Shown here piece by piece: positions 60,465-64,000 of a stretch of 64,000 nt of DNA. The position numbers and the translations under genes were made by a program. The notes beneath the pieces are model-generated. The model did not search any database. It was given only the letters and a program-made list of their open reading frames with translations, and was not told where the DNA came from. This DNA comes from Luteolibacter sp. (lineage in GTDB: Bacteria; Verrucomicrobiota; Verrucomicrobiia; Verrucomicrobiales; Akkermansiaceae), in contig JAUYNL010000081.1 in NCBI GenBank assembly GCA_030696085.1, positions 101,327 through 165,326 of the forward strand. Direction: 5' to 3'. The stretch's first letter is position 1. Each line of letters starts with the position of its first letter.

Positions 60465-60597
60465 CGGTGTTTCAGTGTTTCGGTGTTTCGGTAGATCGGT
60501 AAGAGAAAGCGCAAGATCCAGCCGCTCTGCACCGCTCCTTGCTCTCTTCAACCACCGAAACACTGCGCCGCAGGCAACCGAAACACCGCAACACTGG
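60465..60597. repeat. Cruciform-forming 135-bp repeat, copy 1
   Basis: The left arm has tandem GTGTTTCGGT units and the right arm the complementary ACCGAAACAC units. An inner pair around AGAGAAAGCGCAAG and CTTGCTCTCT is also largely complementary. The element can fold into one long hairpin and is about 80% identical to the next copy. Confidence 0.82.
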
Positions 60598-60643
60598 TCG
60601 CCCAACTCACACATTTACAATGATTTCACAGTCGCGGGCGACC

Positions 60644-60777
60644 CGGTGCTTCAGTGTTCCGGTGTTTCGGTGTTTCAGTAAGAGAAGAGAGCAAGAACCA
60701 GCCGCTCCGCACCGCTCCTTGCTCTCTCCACCGAAACACCGCGCGGCACAGCCGCAACCGAAACACCGAAACACCGG
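60644..60777. repeat. Cruciform-forming 135-bp repeat, copy 2
   Basis: Second copy in direct orientation, 46 bases after the first. The inner stem GAGAGCAAG / CTTGCTCTC is perfect here. Confidence 0.82.
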
Positions 60778-60819
60778 TTTTTTTCCGCCTCTGGCGAAAA
60801 AAAATCTTGCCCCCCCCCC

Positions 60820-60830
60820 CATCCGCGTGT
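60820..60830. repeat. Eleven-base poly-C tract
   Basis: Eleven consecutive Cs, preceded by an 8-base A-run (60807-60814), about 160 bases upstream of the TIGR02597-type gene. It is long enough for slipped-strand length change. Confidence 0.88.
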
Positions 60831-60987
60831 TTTCTACCCACGAAACCTGTGAAAAGGCAGGCGCGCTGTGCCCGGTAAATACGCCGGTCATCACGCTCCC
60901 ACCGATCCACTCGACCACCAAATACCTGACCTCAAACCCCGAAAAACAAACACAACCCCTGATTCCAAGTTCAAACCAAACACTGTC

Positions 60988-61953
60988 ATGAAACCATACC
61001 TATTCTCTCTCATCGCCGCCGCCGCCGCTTGCGGGCTGGCCTCGGCGCAAACCGCCTACACCACTCCGGTGGGGTACGTGACTCAAGCGCTTACACCGAG
61101 TAAATTCAATTTGATCGGTTTGACTGTGCAAACGCCGGTGGCTGTCGCTGGTGATCTTGAAGATGTCACCGGTGCAGTATTGACTGATTCTGACGTAGTT
61201 GATTTTGCTGCAGTGCTCACCCCTAGCAGAACTTATATCATTGAGATTACCTCTGGCACTGCTTTTGGTGCATCTCAGGATTTTGTAACTGTTTCAGGAA
61301 GCACGGTTACTCTCCCTGGCGCGATCACTGGGCTTGCAAATGGAGATAAATATCAAATTCGCGTTGCTCCTACCCTTGAAACGGTTTTTGGCACAACAAC
61401 CTCAGTGCTCCAGAAAGGCGCGGTTTCGGGCAGTGCTGATATCGTGTATTTGCCCAATGGTTCTGGCGGATACCTTCAATACTGGCAAAACCTTGCTGGT
61501 TCTTGGAGAAACTTTATTGGTGGTAGTGCCGCTTCAAATATTCCCGTAATTTACTTGGACGGAATTTTGATTCAGAAGAGAGCAGCTGCCGCTAGCTTAG
61601 TGTTTAGTGGAGAAGTCAAAACCATTGGATCGACAACTGCCATTATCAAAGGATTTAATCCAATCGGATCTGTTTACCCAGCTGGATCAACTCTTCAGAA
61701 TATTGGATTGGCAGATGATCTTCTTAAAGGTGCCGTCGCGGGAAGTGCGGACATTGTGCATATTCCCAATGGAAGCGGTGGGTATACTCTCTACTGGCTA
61801 AATCTTGCATCATCATGGAGAAACTTCATTGGTGGCGGAGCGGCACCAGCAGACATTCCACTCACAACTGGTTTCTTCATTGAAAAGAGAAATGTTGGCA
61901 CAGTCACGGTCGATATTGCTCCGCCGTCAACGTATGCGACTCCCTCGCTCTAA
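60988..61953 (+). CDS. TIGR02597-type secreted protein
   Basis: 321 residues with signal peptide 'LFSLIAAAAACGLASAQ'. The mature start 'TTPVGYVTQAL' and two matching halves ('GSADIVYLPNGSGGYLQYWQNLAGSWRNFIGG' and 'GSADIVHIPNGSGGYTLYWLNLASSWRNFIGG') fit the TIGR02597 family of Verrucomicrobiota. Function is unknown; it is probably a surface or extracellular beta-rich protein. The gene body is clearly less GC-rich than the rest of the window, while the signal-peptide codons are GC-rich. Confidence 0.8.
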   Translation: MKPYLFSLIAAAAACGLASAQTAYTTPVGYVTQALTPSKFNLIGLTVQTPVAVAGDLEDVTGAVLTDSDVVDFAAVLTPSRTYIIEITSGTAFGASQDFVTVSGSTVTLPGAITGLANGDKYQIRVAPTLETVFGTTTSVLQKGAVSGSADIVYLPNGSGGYLQYWQNLAGSWRNFIGGSAASNIPVIYLDGILIQKRAAAASLVFSGEVKTIGSTTAIIKGFNPIGSVYPAGSTLQNIGLADDLLKGAVAGSADIVHIPNGSGGYTLYWLNLASSWRNFIGGGAAPADIPLTTGFFIEKRNVGTVTVDIAPPSTYATPSL

Positions 61954-61999
61954 CTCTGATTAAGTTCTCCAATCGTACCAATAAAATATAAACAAAGAC

Positions 62000-62722
62000 A
62001 TGAAAAACAATAAATTACTAAGTATTGCAGGAGTTGCTATTGCTCTCCTTGCAAGTGCAAATGCAGCGACGATCTCTGGCTCGGGAATTGTTGATGTTGG
62101 TGGTGGCGATACGTTAATCCTTGGAATTACCGGTTCCAAGGTTGCTAGTGGAATCGCTTCATCGGGCTATTTCACAATCACGGATGCGCAAGTGGCCACA
62201 CTTTCATCCACATACTCGACAGCTCCAGGTAGTGTTGATGGCATTGCTGCAAGGAGTAGTCTTATTTCTGCGTTCGTCGGTCTTGCTAATGATGACTTTG
62301 TTACTGGTGGAACGGTTACATTTGGCGGAGCGATACCAGGCGTTTATACACTAACTGCAGATCTTGGACTGCTTGGCACAAGCTATGCGGGACTGAATAA
62401 AGTTTTGTATACATTTTTTGGTGACGGAGCGGATCTTAGTAGCTCTGCTGGTCTCGGACTGGCCTTGCACACTGGTGTGACGCTTGATCGTGATGATAAT
62501 GTAGCAACCCCTGATTCCAACGACATTGGTTTAGGTATCCCTTACCAAGCACTCATTCGCGGTGCTACCACGGCTACTACCTACGATCCTTCCCAGATCT
62601 TCGGGGAGCCAACTGCACCAATATCGGCAGGGGCTTTCCAGCTTGTAGGTGTCCCCGAGCCCTCCGCCGCGCTGCTCGGTGCGCTGGGTGCTCTCGGCCT
62701 CCTTCGCCGCCGACGGATCTGA
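62000..62722 (+). CDS. PEP-CTERM sorting-signal protein
   Basis: 240 residues: signal peptide ('LLSIAGVAIALLASANA'), a Gly/Ser/Thr-rich beta region, then 'VPEPSAALLGALGALGLLRRRR', a textbook PEP-CTERM tripartite tail (VPEP, hydrophobic helix, Arg cluster). Exosortase would cleave it at the envelope; such proteins are linked to exopolysaccharide. Codons for the body are AT-rich but the sorting tail is GC-rich. It follows the TIGR02597-type gene by 46 bases and is closed by a terminator. Confidence 0.92.
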   Translation: MKNNKLLSIAGVAIALLASANAATISGSGIVDVGGGDTLILGITGSKVASGIASSGYFTITDAQVATLSSTYSTAPGSVDGIAARSSLISAFVGLANDDFVTGGTVTFGGAIPGVYTLTADLGLLGTSYAGLNKVLYTFFGDGADLSSSAGLGLALHTGVTLDRDDNVATPDSNDIGLGIPYQALIRGATTATTYDPSQIFGEPTAPISAGAFQLVGVPEPSAALLGALGALGLLRRRRI

Positions 62723-62757
62723 TCCGCTGGCTGTCTGAGACATAACAAATTAAACCA

Positions 62758-62790
62758 AGAGGCGGGCCCGCAAGGACCCGCCTCTTTTTT
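62758..62790 (+). terminator. Rho-independent terminator
   Basis: Stem AGAGGCGGG / CCCGCCTCT (9 bp) followed directly by a T-run to 62790, 35 bases after the PEP-CTERM gene stop. Confidence 0.93.
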
Positions 62791-62794
62791 GCTG

Positions 62795-62847
62795 GGAGCG
62801 CGAGTCTGTGACTCGTATGCCCATGGAAAGCCAATGAAAAGCGCTCC
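62795..62847. repeat. Nested hairpin upstream of the RAYT gene
   Basis: Inner hairpin CGAGTC-TGT-GACTCG (62801-62815); outer arms GGAGCGC (62795-62801) and GCGCTCC (62841-62847). The position, 90 bases before the RAYT start, is typical of REP elements flanking their transposase gene. Confidence 0.6.
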
Positions 62848-62938
62848 GACTCACCATTGACTCCCCATTATAAAGTGACAGACAAATAATCAGAGATTTT
62901 GCTTGATGGGGAGGCATCGTTGGGTGCAGGGTGGATGC

Positions 62939-64000
62939 ATGAGACGGGCACGGTGGCTGGCGCAATGGCAGGATTCGGAGACGAAACCGGCGATTTACCA
63001 CTGCATCTCGCGGGTGGTGGACCGGCGCTACGTTTTCGGGGAACGGGAATGCGAGGCGTTCCGGATGTTCCTGCGGAAGTATGAGAATTTTTCCGGCTGC
63101 CAGGTCTTGTGCTATTGCGTGATGTCCAATCACTTCCACATCCTGCTGGAAGTGCCGCCAATGACGGCGGGAGGATTGAGCGATGAGACGCTGTTGCATC
63201 GGCTTTCAGCGCTCTACACGGAGGATTTTGTGGCCGGTGTGGCGGCGGAATTGTCGGAAGCGAGGAAGCCTTTGGAGGACGGGAGTTTCCATGAGACCCG
63301 CGTGTCGGAGATTCACGCCCGTTTCACCTACCGGATGCATGATTTGAGCCAGTTCATGAAGGGCTTGTTGATCCGCTTCACGCGCTGGTTCAACCGGACC
63401 CATTCTCGAACGGGCACCTTGTGGGAGGAGCGTTTCAAGAGTGTGATCGTGGAAAGCGGTGTGGCGGCGCGGACGATGGCCGCCTACATCGATCTCAACC
63501 CGGTGCGCGCCGGGATGGTCAAGGATCCGGCCGACTATCGCTGGAGCAGCTATGGGGAAGCGGTGGGAGGTGGGACGAAGGGCAACGGGAAGAAAGCGCG
63601 CGAGGGCCTGGTGCGGGCGTATTTCTGGGATCAGGGCGCGGACTTCGAGTCGGAGAAATGGCAGGAGGTTTCGCGCTTGTATCGGCGTTTGATGGGATTG
63701 GCGCTGGGGCGGAAGCAAGGACGTGCGCAGATGGCTGGAAAAGGGAAAGGGCACGGGCACGGGCAGAGCACAATGAACACCGCCGAGATGCTGGAGGCGA
63801 AGGACAACGGCACGCTGCTGCCGGATCTGGACATGGCGGCGATGCTTTATTGCCGGGTGAGGTATTTCACGGACGGCGCGGTGATCGGCAGCAAGGAATT
63901 TGTCAACGAGGCGTTTGCGGGTGCGCGGGAACGATTCGGAGCCAAGCGCAAAAACGGCGCGCGTGCGATGAGAGGCAACGGTCGTGGCGCGAAGGGCATG
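62939..64000 (+). CDS. REP-associated tyrosine transposase (RAYT/Y1, HUH), partial
   Basis: 354 codons are open to the right edge; the stop lies outside. ATG 62939 gives 'MRRARWLAQWQDSETKPAIYHCISRVVDRRYVFG', the usual start of this RAYT group; ATG 62906 is in frame upstream. The HUH metal motif is 'SNHFHILLEVP' (~residue 64) and the catalytic Tyr lies in 'MAAYIDLNPVRAGMV' (~residue 183). 'RTGTLWEERFKSVIVE' is also conserved. RAYTs cut and move REP hairpins as single strands rather than themselves. The C-terminal part after ~250 is Lys/Gly-rich and longer than minimal RAYTs. It is the candidate mobiliser of the double-hairpin elements at 56977 and 58147. Confidence 0.92.
   Translation, partial: MRRARWLAQWQDSETKPAIYHCISRVVDRRYVFGERECEAFRMFLRKYENFSGCQVLCYCVMSNHFHILLEVPPMTAGGLSDETLLHRLSALYTEDFVAGVAAELSEARKPLEDGSFHETRVSEIHARFTYRMHDLSQFMKGLLIRFTRWFNRTHSRTGTLWEERFKSVIVESGVAARTMAAYIDLNPVRAGMVKDPADYRWSSYGEAVGGGTKGNGKKAREGLVRAYFWDQGADFESEKWQEVSRLYRRLMGLALGRKQGRAQMAGKGKGHGHGQSTMNTAEMLEAKDNGTLLPDLDMAAMLYCRVRYFTDGAVIGSKEFVNEAFAGARERFGAKRKNGARAMRGNGRGAKGM

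Larger units (their letters stand above)
60227..60987. other. Repeat-filled intergenic region
   Basis: About 760 bases without a gene. It contains the 50-bp repeat copy, heptamer repeats, two cruciform repeats and a poly-C tract, all listed separately. The promoter of the TIGR02597-type gene should lie in its last 150 bases. Confidence 0.7.

Noticed and set aside
59082..60777. CRISPR array
   Set aside because: Repeats are contiguous heptamers or long inverted elements, not 25-40 bp repeats with unique spacers, and no cas gene is nearby.
62577..62834. Minus-strand frame across the PEP-CTERM gene end and the terminator
   Set aside because: It crosses a strong intrinsic terminator and lies antisense to a recognised PEP-CTERM tail.
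63206..63760. Minus-strand frame opposite the RAYT gene
   Set aside because: The plus strand has all RAYT motifs; the antisense frame has none.

Overview
The window is GC-rich, densely coded Gram-negative chromosome, most likely from a Verrucomicrobiota bacterium of the Luteolibacter/Akkermansiaceae kind. Reasons: a TIGR02597-type secreted protein and a PEP-CTERM protein side by side, long secreted beta-propeller proteins with a C-terminal DxNxDG module, lpxA (so LPS is made), an N-terminal IF3 sequence of verrucomicrobial type, and abundant dispersed hairpin repeats. No rRNA, tRNA or CRISPR array was seen. Species-level placement is inference.

Layout. 1-1.4 kb: N-terminal part of a DNA N6-adenine methylase, cut by the left edge. 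1.8-8.4 kb: SWIM/SNF2 helicase, glyoxalase-fold protein, TPM-domain membrane protein, CHASE2-like sensor and a sugar/aminoglycoside-type kinase. 8.5-12.5 kb: a secreted beta-propeller gene split by one in-frame amber codon. 12.6-14.4 kb: a tightly coupled run of TPR protein, a MoeA-MobA chimera, MoaD and a small membrane protein. 14.4-19.4 kb: ovothiol-type methyltransferase, EF-hand protein, rlmH, J-domain protein, small membrane proteins, spermidine-synthase-like protein, PhnA-like protein and several gene remnants.

19.4-37.9 kb is the most interesting part. A 10.5-kb gene encodes one hybrid assembly line with the order FkbH-ACP-KS-AT-ACP-aminotransferase-C-A-PCP-TE. It leads a same-strand run into an outer-membrane barrel, Wza-like exporter, Wzc-like co-polymerase, polyprenyl glycosylphosphotransferase and flippase. 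A divergent Sfp-type phosphopantetheinyl transferase lies beside it. The domain order predicts a glyceryl-primed, malonyl-extended, beta-aminated chain joined to a valine-like residue and released by the thioesterase. The linkage to exopolysaccharide genes raises the possibility that the product decorates, or is exported with, a polysaccharide.

38-57 kb is mostly housekeeping: zinc-ribbon membrane protein, GH5 glycosidase, proA, lpxA, prmC, murA, nrdR, the ileS-lspA pair, a large alpha-2-macroglobulin, and infC, which appears to start at ATC behind a strong Shine-Dalgarno. 57-60.9 kb is a repeat-rich toxin-antitoxin island: BrnT/BrnA with a frameshifted toxin, intact VapBC, DUF433 with a truncated DUF5615 partner, and an intact ParE pair. 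It holds double-hairpin REP-like elements, heptamer tandem repeats and two 135-bp cruciform repeats. 61-64 kb has the TIGR02597 and PEP-CTERM genes, in an AT-richer block, a clear terminator, and a REP-associated tyrosine transposase (RAYT) cut by the right edge, which could be the enzyme that spread such hairpins.
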